DNA of 64,000 nucleotides, taken from NCBI GenBank assembly GCA_026125795.1, contig JAHCKM010000001.1, positions 1,240,001 to 1,304,000 on the forward strand, read 5' to 3'. Below, piece by piece: positions 8,668-17,216 of this stretch; within the stretch, counting starts at the first letter, position 1, and the number at the start of each line of letters is the position of its first letter. The translations under genes were made by a program, and so were the position numbers. The stretch comes from Burkholderiaceae bacterium. Its GTDB lineage: Bacteria > Pseudomonadota > Gammaproteobacteria > Burkholderiales > Burkholderiaceae_C. The notes under the pieces were generated by a model, which was given only the letters and a program-made list of their open reading frames with translations, was not told the origin of the DNA and did no database searches.

Positions 8668-8709
8668 AGGCTGACGCCGGTCCTCGACACCGGCCTTGTC
8701 TTGGCGCAA
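8668..8709. promoter_or_regulatory. FNR/CRP-type site in the glgC-glk divergent promoter region
   Basis: TTGTCTTGGCGCAA at 8696-8709 is centred 67 bp from the glgC ATG and 77 bp from the glk ATG. Toward glgC a weak -10 (CAGCCT, complement of 8668-8673) lies 32 bp from the centre. Toward glk a CATGGT at 8730-8735 lies 30 bp away. The left half TTGTC departs from the other sites. Confidence 0.4.
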
Positions 8710-8779
8710 AGCAGCGCCACGAGCAGGTCCATGGTCAGCGCCCGCAGTGCGCGATAGAGTGGGCGCGCAAGGTGCGAAC

Positions 8780-9745
8780 ATGCGCGGCTATCCGAGGTTG
8801 CTGGGGGACATCGGCGGCACCAACGCCCGCTGGGCCTGGCGCGCCGCACCCGAGGCGCCGCTGCAGCACATCAGCGCGCGGCCGTGCGCCGAGCACGCCA
8901 CGCTGGCCGACTCGGCGCTCGACTACCTGAGTCGGCACGGCCTCGGCACGCCGGCCTGGATGGCATTCGGAGTGGCCACGGCGGTCACCGGCGACCGCGT
9001 GCACCTCACCAACCGTTCGTGGGCGTTTTCGATCCACGAGCTGCAGCGCCTGATCGGAGCCGAGCGTTGTCTGGTGCTCAACGATTTCACCGCGCTCGCG
9101 ATGAGCCTGCCGTTGCTCGAGCCCGGCGATCTGCGGTTGATCGGTGGTGCCGGTGCAGCGGTGCCCGGTGCACCGGCGGCGCTGCTCGGCCCGGGCACCG
9201 GGTTCGGTGTCTCGGGCCTGATCAACGGCCCCGGCGGCCCGTGCGCGATCAGCGGCGAGGGCGGCCATGCGACGCTGGCGGCCAGCGACGACGAGGAGGC
9301 TGCGCTGATCCATTGGATGCGCGGCCGCCATTCGCACGTGTCGGCCGAACGCGTGCTGTCGGGTCCCGGGCTGCTTCTGCTGTACGAAGCGGTGTGCGCG
9401 CGCGAGGGCAGGGCACCGCTGGCGCTCGAGCCGCCCGATGTCACCCGCCGCGCGATCGAGGGCAGCGATGCCGCCTGCGTGGGTGCGCTGCGGCTGTTCA
9501 CCGGATGGCTCGGCGGCGTGGCCGGTGACCTGGCGCTCACGCTCGGCGCGCGCGGCGGCGTCTACATCGGCGGCGGCGTCGTGCCGCGGCTCGGCACGGG
9601 CCTGGATGAGGCGCTCTTTCGCCGGCGCTTCGAGGGCAAGGGCCGGTTCGCGCACTACCTCCAAGCGATCCCCGCGTGGGTCATCGTGGCCTCGACGCCC
9701 GCCCTGCTCGGGGCGGATCGGGCGCTGACGTCATGGCCTGCGTGA
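8780..9745 (+). CDS. glk: Glucokinase
   Basis: The 321-residue protein phosphorylates glucose with ATP. The bacterial Glk signature LLGDIGGTNARW is at residues 7-18. NDFTALAMSLPLL carries the glucose-binding Asn-Asp, LGPGTGFGVSGL is the nucleotide loop and GEGGHATLA is the sugar-contact loop. VYIGGGVVPR is the second phosphate motif. Length matches Glk of proteobacteria. The ATG at 8780 is chosen because the family starts there and the upstream in-frame TTG at 8696 would add an Arg-rich tail. With the divergent glgC it may direct glucose to glycogen. Confidence 0.92.
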   Translation: MRGYPRLLGDIGGTNARWAWRAAPEAPLQHISARPCAEHATLADSALDYLSRHGLGTPAWMAFGVATAVTGDRVHLTNRSWAFSIHELQRLIGAERCLVLNDFTALAMSLPLLEPGDLRLIGGAGAAVPGAPAALLGPGTGFGVSGLINGPGGPCAISGEGGHATLAASDDEEAALIHWMRGRHSHVSAERVLSGPGLLLLYEAVCAREGRAPLALEPPDVTRRAIEGSDAACVGALRLFTGWLGGVAGDLALTLGARGGVYIGGGVVPRLGTGLDEALFRRRFEGKGRFAHYLQAIPAWVIVASTPALLGADRALTSWPA

Positions 9746-9834
9746 GGCCGTGACGTCGATGCTGCGGGGTCTGCCGCGCGTGGGTCGATGCGATCCTGTC
9801 ACCACCGTCAAGCGGACACCGCGGTGCGATACGG

Positions 9835-11265
9835 TCAACCCTTGATGCACACCAGCGGCGCCAGCCGCGCCACCTTGCGCGCCAGCCCGGCGTCGTGCGC
9901 TGCATCCACCACCGCGCTCACGTCCTTGTAGGCGCCAGGCGCTTCCTCGGCGATGCCGCGCGACGACGGGCTGCGCACCACGATGCCCCGGGCCGCCAGC
10001 TCGTCGACCACGGCGCGGCCGTGCCAGGTGCGCAGCGCCTGGTGACGGCTCATCTGCCGTCCGGCGCCGTGGCAGGCCGACGCGAAGGCCAGCGATGCCG
10101 ATTGCGCGGTGCCGGCCATCACGTACGAGCCCGTGCCCATCGAGCCGCCGATCAGCACCGGCTGGCCGTGGTCGCGCAGCGCGGGCGGCAGTTCCGGATG
10201 GCCCGGGCCCCACGCGCGCGTGGCGCCCTTGCGGTGCACGAAGAGCTCGCGCGCCCGGCCGTCGACGCGATGTGTCTCGAGCTTGCACGTGTTGTGCGAC
10301 ACGTCGTAGAGCACGCGCAGATCGGCCTGCGGCAGCAACTCGGCGAACACCTGGCGCACCAGGTGCGTGAGGATCTGCCGATTGGCCAAGGCGCAGTTGA
10401 TCGCGGCGCGCATGGCGCCGAGGTACCGCACACCGAGGTCGGAGCGGATCGGCGCACAGGCAAGCTCGCGGTCGGGCAGCGTGAGCCCGAAGTGCGGCGC
10501 CTCCTCGGCCATGTGCAGCAGGAACTCGCTGCCGATCTGGTGGCCCAGCCCGCGCGAGCCGCAGTGGATCATCACCACGACATCGCCGGCGTGCAGGCCG
10601 TAGCCATCGGCGATCGAGGCGTCGAACACGTCGCTCACCCGCTGCACCTCGAGGTAGTGGTTGCCGCTGCCGAGCGTGCCCATCTCCTCGCGCTGGCGGC
10701 GGCGCGCCTGCATCGACACACACGCCGGCTTGGCGTGCTGCATCTGCCCGTGCTCTTCGATGCGCTCCAGGTCTTCGGCAAGCCCCCAACCTTGTGCGAC
10801 GGCCCAGCGGGCACCGCCGGTCAGCATCGCCTCTGTGGCCGCGCTGTTCAGCCGGATGTGGCCGGTGCTGCCCACGCCGGCCGGGATCTGGGCGAACAGC
10901 GCGTCGGCGAGGCGTCGCTGCACGGGCAGCACCTGCTCGTGGCGCAGGCCGGTCAGCAGGCAGCGCACGCCACACGAGATGTCGAAGCCGACGCCGCCGG
11001 CCGAGACGATGCCACCGGCCTCGGGGTCGAAAGCGGCCACGCCGCCGATCGGGAAGCCGTAGCCCCAATGCGCGTCGGGCATCGCGTACGACGCGCCGAC
11101 GATACCCGGCAGGGTGGCCACGTTGCGGGCCTGCTCGTGCACCTTGTCGTCCATGTCCCGGATCAGGGCCTCGCTGCCGTACAGGATGGCGGGCACCCGC
11201 ATCGCGCCTTCGCGCGGCATCTCCCACACGCAGTCGGCGCGGCGGATCAACCTGGCGGTGTCCAT
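9835..11265 (-). CDS. rtcB: RNA-splicing ligase RtcB
   Basis: The 476-residue enzyme joins RNA 2',3'-cyclic phosphate or 3'-phosphate ends to 5'-OH ends using GTP and Mn2+. Family motifs are present: SYAMPDAHWGYGFPIGGVAA, GGVGFDISCGVR with the metal Cys, GTLGSGNHYLEVQ, IHCGSRGLGHQ, DVSHNTCK and the guanylylated His in CHGAGR near residue 400. ATG at 11265 is preceded by AGGCAGG 7 bp upstream. It lies 13 bp after the archease gene, which activates RtcB in known systems, so the pair is a functional repair operon. Confidence 0.95.
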   Translation of the reverse strand: MDTARLIRRADCVWEMPREGAMRVPAILYGSEALIRDMDDKVHEQARNVATLPGIVGASYAMPDAHWGYGFPIGGVAAFDPEAGGIVSAGGVGFDISCGVRCLLTGLRHEQVLPVQRRLADALFAQIPAGVGSTGHIRLNSAATEAMLTGGARWAVAQGWGLAEDLERIEEHGQMQHAKPACVSMQARRRQREEMGTLGSGNHYLEVQRVSDVFDASIADGYGLHAGDVVVMIHCGSRGLGHQIGSEFLLHMAEEAPHFGLTLPDRELACAPIRSDLGVRYLGAMRAAINCALANRQILTHLVRQVFAELLPQADLRVLYDVSHNTCKLETHRVDGRARELFVHRKGATRAWGPGHPELPPALRDHGQPVLIGGSMGTGSYVMAGTAQSASLAFASACHGAGRQMSRHQALRTWHGRAVVDELAARGIVVRSPSSRGIAEEAPGAYKDVSAVVDAAHDAGLARKVARLAPLVCIKG

Positions 11266-11278
11266 CGGGACCTGCCTT

Positions 11279-11695
11279 TCAGACGTCGACCACCGTCTGC
11301 GCCAGCCAGCCGCCGTCGTGCGGCGCGACGCGCAACGCGGTGCACGTGGCGCCCTTGACCTCCACCGCCGGGTTGTGGCGCTCGACGGAGGCGGTCTCGC
11401 CGCTGGCCACGCCGAGCAGGCGATGGCCGTCGAGTTGCACGCGATAGCGGCCAAACAGCATGCGGCGCGCCGCCATCTCGCTGGCCACCGCGTTGAGCCA
11501 GTGCGCGAGCAGCAGCTCGTCGTCCGGCGCCTCGCAGCGGATCTCGACGTCGTGCCGCGCGGCCACCTGCTGGGGATCGGTGGCCACCGCGGTCAGCGCG
11601 AGCGCGGCCTGCTCGAAGGCACCGGCCTTGGTGGCGGCGATGCCGCGCACGCCGATGTCGGCACCGTGTTCGAAGTGTTCCCAGCGGTCGTGCAT
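11279..11695 (-). CDS. Archease, RtcB cofactor
   Basis: The 138-residue protein has the archease form: WEHFEHGADIGVRG at the N-terminus with the Asp and His ligands of the fold, and EVKGATCTALRV near the C-terminus. Archease restores RtcB turnover by promoting its guanylylation and widening nucleotide use. ATG at 11695 is chosen since the family starts at HDRWEHFEHGAD. The frame is open far upstream (to 12625) but that is only G+C-driven. It is the first gene of the archease-rtcB operon. The nearest candidate promoter lies about 165-210 bp upstream. Confidence 0.9.
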   Translation of the reverse strand: MHDRWEHFEHGADIGVRGIAATKAGAFEQAALALTAVATDPQQVAARHDVEIRCEAPDDELLLAHWLNAVASEMAARRMLFGRYRVQLDGHRLLGVASGETASVERHNPAVEVKGATCTALRVAPHDGGWLAQTVVDV

Positions 11696-11865
11696 GCCGT
11701 CTCCCGTTGGCCGCGCGCGCCTCGGTGGCTTGCGCGACCGCTCGCCCGCACACCCTGCATCGGCCGGTCGAGCCAGGAAGCCCGGTACGGTGTCGCTGAA
11801 GTCGGGCGGGGATTCGAACGGGGAGGCAAGAGAGGTCTGCATCGTCAGTCGGTCCGTTTCAGCCG

Positions 11866-11907
11866 AGTGGAGCCGAAACCGCGTGGCGCGGCGTTGAGCG
11901 AGCGCAA
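11866..11907 (-). promoter_or_regulatory. FNR/CRP-type promoter for archease-rtcB
   Basis: TTGAGCGAGCGCAA at 11894-11907 is identical to the site at 3199. On the minus strand the hexamer TCCACT (complement of 11866-11871) is 32 bp from the centre, the same hexamer and spacing as upstream of cbpA at 59.5 kb. A start near 11859 would give the archease mRNA a leader of about 160 nt (11696-11859), in which I see no gene. Confidence 0.5.
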
Positions 11908-11928
11908 GCGCCTCCGCAACGAGCCGTT

Positions 11929-13092
11929 TCAACGGAACTGGCGGCGAAACTGCAGCACGCCCACGGCGAGCAGCGCGGAGCCGATGGCCAGCATGCTCAG
12001 CAGCGCCGGCGCCAGGGTCTCGATCGGCGCACCGCGGATCAGCAGGCCATAGGCCAGCACGATGAAGTGCCGCAGTGGCGAGAGCTCGGTCAAGGCCTGC
12101 AGCCAGCCCGGCATGCTCTCCACCATGTTCCATGTGCCGGACAGCATGATCATCGGCACCACGATCAGGATGACGATCAGGCTCATCTGACCCGAGTTGC
12201 GCGCGAAGCCGGAGGCCACGATGCCGACGCCGGCACACGACATCGTGAACAGCGCCGTCACGGCGAAGAAGAGGCCGACGTCGCCGCGCATCGGCACACC
12301 GTAGGCAAAGTGCATAACGCCGAACACCGCCACCGCGGTGCCGGCGAGCATCACCAGCACCATCGCCAGTACCTTGCTGAGCACCACCTGCAGCGACGTC
12401 AGCGGCGCGACGAGCAGCTGCTCGACCGTGCCGCGCTCGCGTTCGCGCACCAGCGCGGCGGCCGGCAAGACGACGGCGGCGATCGTCAGCATGGTCAGCC
12501 ACTCCGACACGGTGTTGAACCAGATCTCGTTCAGCGTGGGGTTGTAGGCATAGCGTGGCGCGGCCACGATCGCCGGCAGCCGCTGCGGGTCGATGCCCTG
12601 GCGCTCCAGCGATCGACGTGTCCATTCGTCGCCCAACTCGGCAGCGATGCGTTCGGCATAGCTGGCCACGAGGAACCCCTGGATCGCCTGCGCCGTGTCA
12701 ACCAGCAACTGGACCTCGGCCTGCCTGCCGGATGCGAGATCGCGGTCGAAATCGGTCGTCAGCGCGAGCACGGCGCGCACCTCGCCGCGATCGAGCTGCG
12801 CCGCTGCGTCGCGGGCGTCGGACACGTGGGATTCGATCCTGAAGTAGGGCGGCTGGAAGCGCCCGATCAGCTCGCGGCCGACGGCCGCATGGCCGAGGTC
12901 GTGCACCGCCAGCGGCGCGCGCCGCAACTCGATCGACGACGCGCCGGCAGCCAGCGCGATGTCGAGCGTGAAGATGAACACCGTGTAGGCGAACAACGCG
13001 CGGTCCTTCAGCAGCTGCTTGAGCTCCTTGACCACAAGCACGCGCAACTGCTCGAGCCAGACCCGTGCCGCACCCGGCAGGCTGCTCGTCAT
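11929..13092 (-). CDS. ABC-2 type exporter permease, second subunit
   Basis: The 387-residue membrane protein has one N-terminal membrane segment (LFAYTVFIFTLDIALAAG), a long periplasmic region (~50-180) and five or six segments in the C-terminal half. VRERERGTVEQLLVAPLTSLQVVLSKVL is the conserved cytoplasmic loop of ABC-2 permeases of the YhhJ/YbhR group. ATG at 13092 overlaps the stop of the first permease by 4 bp (ATGA). It is the last gene of the exporter operon and pairs with the fused ATPase at 14.2-16.0 kb. Confidence 0.88.
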   Translation of the reverse strand: MTSSLPGAARVWLEQLRVLVVKELKQLLKDRALFAYTVFIFTLDIALAAGASSIELRRAPLAVHDLGHAAVGRELIGRFQPPYFRIESHVSDARDAAAQLDRGEVRAVLALTTDFDRDLASGRQAEVQLLVDTAQAIQGFLVASYAERIAAELGDEWTRRSLERQGIDPQRLPAIVAAPRYAYNPTLNEIWFNTVSEWLTMLTIAAVVLPAAALVRERERGTVEQLLVAPLTSLQVVLSKVLAMVLVMLAGTAVAVFGVMHFAYGVPMRGDVGLFFAVTALFTMSCAGVGIVASGFARNSGQMSLIVILIVVPMIMLSGTWNMVESMPGWLQALTELSPLRHFIVLAYGLLIRGAPIETLAPALLSMLAIGSALLAVGVLQFRRQFR

Positions 13093-14246
13093 GACGCGGT
13101 CCTCTTGTGGAACGACAGGTAGGCGAGCCCCAGCATCAGCGCCGCGAAGGCGGCGAGGGCCGCGAACTCCAGACCCAGGTCTTGCAGCGCGCTTCGTTTC
13201 AGGAACGCACCGACCACGATCTCGCGATAGTGGCTCGCCGGCAGCGCCAGCGCGATCGCACGGTTGGCGCCGGTCATCGAGTCCACCGGCGCGAACAACC
13301 CGGAGAACTGGATCGCGATGATCGACGCGGTGATGGTGGCGATGATGATCGCCGCCTGCTGGCTGCGCACCAGCAACGAGATCAGGAGGCCGAGCGCGGT
13401 GGTGCCCAGCAGGTACAGCGCGGTGCCCCCGGCCAGCAGCCCCGCGCTGCCCTTGAACGGCACGTCGAAATAGGCCACGGCGGCCAGCCACAGCACGGCG
13501 GCGTTGAGCGCCGACACCAACAGGCTCGGCAGCAGCTTGCCGGCCATGAATTCGCCGCGCGTCAGCGCCGAGCAGCGCACGTTGTAGATCGAGCCGGTTT
13601 CCTTCTCGCGCACCACGCTCACCGCCATCAACAGCGGCGGCACCATCAGCAGGATCAGCATCAGCAGCGACGGCGCGATGGTCCAGATGCTGCGCACCTC
13701 TTCGTTGTAGAGGTAGCGCACCTGCAGCTGGATCGGATGGATCAGCGCCAGCGCGCGCTCCGGCGCGATGCCGCCCAGCTTGGCCAGCGCGCCGGCGCGC
13801 AGCTCGGCGCTGGCCGCGGCGTTGATCGCCTCGACATAGCCGCGCAGCGTGCGCGCCGGCGCGGTGAAGGTGCCATCGATCACGAACTGCACCTCGACGC
13901 TGCCGCCGCGCAGCAGGTCGCGTTCGTAACCCGGGGCGATGCGCAGCAGCACCCGCGCCCGCCCGGTGGCGAGCAACGGCTCGATCTCGGCGGCCGATCG
14001 CAGTGCGCCGACGATCCGGAAGTGATGCGTGCGCGCAAAGTGGTCGATGTAGCCGCGGCTGGTCGGGCTGCGGTCCTCGTCCAGCACGGCCAGGCCGACG
14101 CGCTCCACCTCCTGGCTCATGCCGTGGCCGAACACCAGCATCAGCGTCAGCGGCAGCGCAAATGCCAGCAGCAGGTACACGCGGTCGCGCAGGATCTCGC
14201 GGCACTCCTTCAGTGCCACGGCGCGCACGCGACGCAGCCTTGTCAT
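13089..14246 (-). CDS. ABC-2 type exporter permease, first subunit
   Basis: The 385-residue permease resembles its neighbour: N-terminal segment VYLLLAFALPLTLMLVFGHG, a periplasmic domain to about residue 180, then a C-terminal membrane bundle. VREKETGSIYNVRCSALTRGEFMAGKL is the ABC-2 loop. The two permeases are paralogous and would form a heterodimer. Its ATG overlaps the ATPase stop by 4 bp, and its own stop overlaps the second permease start. The YbhFSR/YhiI type of system exports hydrophobic drugs or lipids, but the substrate here is unknown. Confidence 0.88.
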   Translation of the reverse strand: MTRLRRVRAVALKECREILRDRVYLLLAFALPLTLMLVFGHGMSQEVERVGLAVLDEDRSPTSRGYIDHFARTHHFRIVGALRSAAEIEPLLATGRARVLLRIAPGYERDLLRGGSVEVQFVIDGTFTAPARTLRGYVEAINAAASAELRAGALAKLGGIAPERALALIHPIQLQVRYLYNEEVRSIWTIAPSLLMLILLMVPPLLMAVSVVREKETGSIYNVRCSALTRGEFMAGKLLPSLLVSALNAAVLWLAAVAYFDVPFKGSAGLLAGGTALYLLGTTALGLLISLLVRSQQAAIIIATITASIIAIQFSGLFAPVDSMTGANRAIALALPASHYREIVVGAFLKRSALQDLGLEFAALAAFAALMLGLAYLSFHKRTAS

Positions 14247-16012
14247 CGTGCCGCGCCCTGCAGCGCCGCCACGCGCTGCACGAACACCTCTTCCATGTCG
14301 ACCGGGCGCCGCTGCAGCGACAGCAGCGCGAGGCCCTGCGCGGCGAACAGCTCGGCGATGCGCCGTTCGTCGGTGGCCGGGTCGCGCGTCATCAGCCGCG
14401 CCGCGTGGCCGTGCAGCACGGCGTCGCGATAACCGGCTTCGCGCAACGCGAGCACGCCGGCCGCCGGAACCGCGCAGTGCACCTCCAGCAGCTGCCCCGC
14501 CTGCTGCTGCAGCTCGCGCTTCATCTGCTGCGGCGACGCGTCGGCCGCGACCCGCCCGTCGAACATCAGCACCAGGTGGTCGCACAGCTCGGCCTCTGCC
14601 ATGTGGTGCGTGCTCAGCAGGATGGCGACGCCGTGCTCGCGTGCCAGCCACGTCAGGATGCTCCAGAAGTGGCGCCGGGCCAGCGGGTCCACACCGGAGG
14701 TCGGCTCGTCGAGGAACAGCACGCGCGGACGGTGCATCAGCGCACAGCCGAGCGCCAGGCGCTGGCGCAACCCCATCGGCAGGCTGTCGGCGCTGTCTTC
14801 GCGGTGGGCTTGCAGACCCGCCAGTTCGATCACCCAGTCGGCGCGCCGACGTGCCGCGAGCCCGCTCAGGCCATAGATGCCGGCGTACAGCATCACGTTG
14901 TCGCGCACGCCGAGGTCGCCGTACAACGAGAACGACTGCGACATGTAGCCGATGCGCTGGCGGATCTCGCGCGATGCGCGCCGCATGTCGGCGCCGGCCA
15001 CGTGCCCGCTGCCACGGGTTGGCGGCAGGATGCCGGTCAGCATCTTGATCACGGTGGTCTTGCCGGCGCCGTTGGCGCCGAGCAGCCCGAAGATCTCACC
15101 CGCCGCGGCACGAAAGCTGACGTCGCTGACCGCACGAAAGTCGCCGAAGTCGCGACCGAGCCCGACGGCTTCGATGGCATGGCCGGGCGCGGGTGGAGCG
15201 GCGGGTGCATCGTCGGGCAGCCGCAAAGCCGGCGCGGGTTCGTGCTCGAGCGCGCGCAGCGATTCCACGACGACGTCCTCGAGCTCGGGCGTTGCGCTCG
15301 GCGCCGAGCCGCTCGGCCGGGCCTTGGCCAGCGTGTCGGGATCGCCCTCGAGGATCAGCCGGCCGTCGTGCATCAGCGCCACGCGATCGAAGCGGCTGGC
15401 CTCGTCGAGGTACGCGGTCGACACCAGCGCGGTCATGCCGCGTTCGCGCACCAGCTCACCGAGCAGCCGCCAGAAGTCGCGCCGCGACAACGGGTCCACG
15501 CCGGTCGTCGGTTCGTCGAGCACGATCAGTTCGGGTTCGTGGATCAGCGTGCAGACCAGCCCGAGCTTCTGCTTCATGCCGCCGGACAACGCCTTCATCG
15601 GTCGCGTGCGGAAGGCGTCGAGCCGTGTCATTGCCAGCAGCCGCGACTTGCGCGCGACCCGCGTCTCGGCACGCACGCCACGCAGGTCGGCGAAGAAGTC
15701 GACGTTCTCGTCCACCGACAGCTCCGGATACAGGTGCTGCCCCAGCCCCTGCGGCATGAAGCCGATGCGCGGCTGGACCTGCTCGGCTTCGCGCTCGCTG
15801 CCGACCGGGCGGCCGAACACCTGGACGCGTCCGCCCTCGAAGGCCAGCACACCGGCCACGGCCTTGAACAGGCTGCTCTTGCCGGCGCCGTCGGGCCCGA
15901 TCACGCCGTAGAGCTCGCCACGTGCCACCTGCAGCGACACGCCGCGCACCGCCTCGCGTCGCCGATAGCGCTTGAGCAGTGCGTCGACCCGCACCACCGG
16001 CGCCGTGTTCAT
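14243..16012 (-). CDS. ABC exporter ATPase with two fused nucleotide-binding domains
   Basis: The 589-residue protein carries two ATPase domains. Domain 1 has Walker A GPDGAGKSS (39-47), signature LSGGMKQKL and Walker B LIVLDEPTTG. Domain 2 has Walker A GANGAGKTT (312-320), a diverged signature LPMGLRQRL instead of LSGGQ, and Walker B VLFLDEPTSG. A linker of about 50 residues (Ala/Pro-rich) separates them. This RbbA/YhiH-like organisation suits a heterodimeric permease such as the two that follow. The gene is preceded directly by a 74-bp structured repeat that runs up to its ATG. Confidence 0.9.
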   Translation of the reverse strand: MNTAPVVRVDALLKRYRRREAVRGVSLQVARGELYGVIGPDGAGKSSLFKAVAGVLAFEGGRVQVFGRPVGSEREAEQVQPRIGFMPQGLGQHLYPELSVDENVDFFADLRGVRAETRVARKSRLLAMTRLDAFRTRPMKALSGGMKQKLGLVCTLIHEPELIVLDEPTTGVDPLSRRDFWRLLGELVRERGMTALVSTAYLDEASRFDRVALMHDGRLILEGDPDTLAKARPSGSAPSATPELEDVVVESLRALEHEPAPALRLPDDAPAAPPAPGHAIEAVGLGRDFGDFRAVSDVSFRAAAGEIFGLLGANGAGKTTVIKMLTGILPPTRGSGHVAGADMRRASREIRQRIGYMSQSFSLYGDLGVRDNVMLYAGIYGLSGLAARRRADWVIELAGLQAHREDSADSLPMGLRQRLALGCALMHRPRVLFLDEPTSGVDPLARRHFWSILTWLAREHGVAILLSTHHMAEAELCDHLVLMFDGRVAADASPQQMKRELQQQAGQLLEVHCAVPAAGVLALREAGYRDAVLHGHAARLMTRDPATDERRIAELFAAQGLALLSLQRRPVDMEEVFVQRVAALQGAAR

Positions 16013-16086
16013 CGTGCCCCCTTGGGCCTGCGGCCCGTCCCCCCGAGGGGGAGCGAGCGCCTTCGGAGCGGCCGTGCGTCGCTCAT
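16013..16086 (-). repeat. 74-bp structured intergenic element, copy A
   Basis: Read on the minus strand the element starts with ATGAGC, supplies the TGA stop of the upstream membrane-fusion gene, and ends directly before the ATG of the ATPase. It contains three successive hairpins: GAGCG/CGCTC, CCCCC-TCG-GGGGG and GGGCC-GCA-GGCCC, then AAGGGGG as ribosome site. Copy B at 38092-38165 has the same length, order and position relative to its gene, with compensatory stem changes. Confidence 0.75.
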
Positions 16087-17189
16087 CGCCGCGGCACGTG
16101 CCATGCGACGTCCTCGCGCGTGCGGATCATCGCGTCGGCCGGCTGCCCGGGGCTGAGCCGGCCGGCCGCGTCTTGCTCGAGGTACAGCCGCACCTCGTAG
16201 ACCAGGCGCACGCGTTCATCGACCGTCTGCACCTCCTTGGGCGTGAACTCGGCGCGCGACGCCACGTAGCGCAGCGTCGCGTTGAAGCCTTCGCCGGGAA
16301 ACGCATCGACGTGCACACGCGCCGCCATGCCGCGCCGCACGCGGCCGATCTGCGGCTCGGGCAGATAGCCCTTGAGGTAGAGCTGGCCCAGGTCGATCAG
16401 GTCCAGCAGCGGAGCACCGGCGCCCACGACCTCACCCGCGTGGGTGAAGCGGCGCACCACCGTGCCGCCAGCGGGCGCGCGGATCACCATGTCGTCGAGC
16501 GCGCTCTGGGCCTCGGCCACGGTGGCGGTGGCCTCCTGCAGCCGCGCGCGGCTGACGGCCAGCTCGGCCTCGCGCGTGCGCACACGTTGCGGACCCAGCT
16601 GCGCGTCGCGCACGAGCTGGCGCGACTGCTCGAGCAGCGCGTCGGCGGCATCGCGCTGCTCGGCCGACTGCTTCAAGGCCAGACCGGTGCGCTCCATTGC
16701 CTGTGGACCGATGAACCCTTGTTCCGACAGATCACGCGCACGCGCATGGTCGCGCTCGTCCTGCGCATGGGCCGCGGCAGCGCGGCGTGCGTCGGCCTCG
16801 GCCGCGGCCATGCGGTTGCGCGCGGCGTTGAGGGCCAGCGCGGTTTCGCCGCGCATCACGACCAGCGCGGCCTGCTGCGCGGCGATCTGCGCCTGCAGCG
16901 TCTGCACGGCGGCCTCGGCCTGTTCCAGGCGCGCCCGAACGGCGCGGTCGTCCAGCCGCACCAACACCTGCCCGCTCGTCACGACGTCGCCCTCGTGGAC
17001 CCGCAGTTCAACCACCCGGCCGGCGGTCTTCGGCGCGATCGTCACGCGATCGCCTTCGATGCGGCCATTGATCTGCAGCAGGCCGTCGGCCGGCACCGAC
17101 CGCTGTTGCATCCACCAGGCCAGCACGCCGACCAGCGCCGCCACGGCCAACACGGCGGCCCCGCCGATGCGCCGCGTCAGCGTCTGCAT
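16083..17189 (-). CDS. HlyD/EmrA-family membrane fusion protein
   Basis: The 368-residue periplasmic adaptor has one N-terminal membrane anchor (GGAAVLAVAALVGVLAWWMQ), a biotinyl-lipoyl-like half (VVELRVHEGDVVTSGQVLVRLDDRAV), a coiled-coil hairpin of about 120 residues rich in Ala/Gln/Glu, and the second half (IRAPAGGTVVRRFTHAGEVVGAG). It would connect the ABC exporter to an outer-membrane channel, none of which is encoded nearby. ATG at 17189 is preferred to GTG at 17198 because GGAG lies 8 bp upstream of the ATG. Its stop codon lies in repeat copy A. Confidence 0.88.
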   Translation of the reverse strand: MQTLTRRIGGAAVLAVAALVGVLAWWMQQRSVPADGLLQINGRIEGDRVTIAPKTAGRVVELRVHEGDVVTSGQVLVRLDDRAVRARLEQAEAAVQTLQAQIAAQQAALVVMRGETALALNAARNRMAAAEADARRAAAAHAQDERDHARARDLSEQGFIGPQAMERTGLALKQSAEQRDAADALLEQSRQLVRDAQLGPQRVRTREAELAVSRARLQEATATVAEAQSALDDMVIRAPAGGTVVRRFTHAGEVVGAGAPLLDLIDLGQLYLKGYLPEPQIGRVRRGMAARVHVDAFPGEGFNATLRYVASRAEFTPKEVQTVDERVRLVYEVRLYLEQDAAGRLSPGQPADAMIRTREDVAWHVPRR

Positions 17190-17216
17190 GGTCGGCACTC
17201 CGTGGGCGGCGGCATG

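Noticed and set aside
9731-11227. 498-codon minus-strand frame overlapping rtcB
   Set aside because: Arg/Ala-rich shadow in another frame of the same strand; RtcB motifs are in the other frame.
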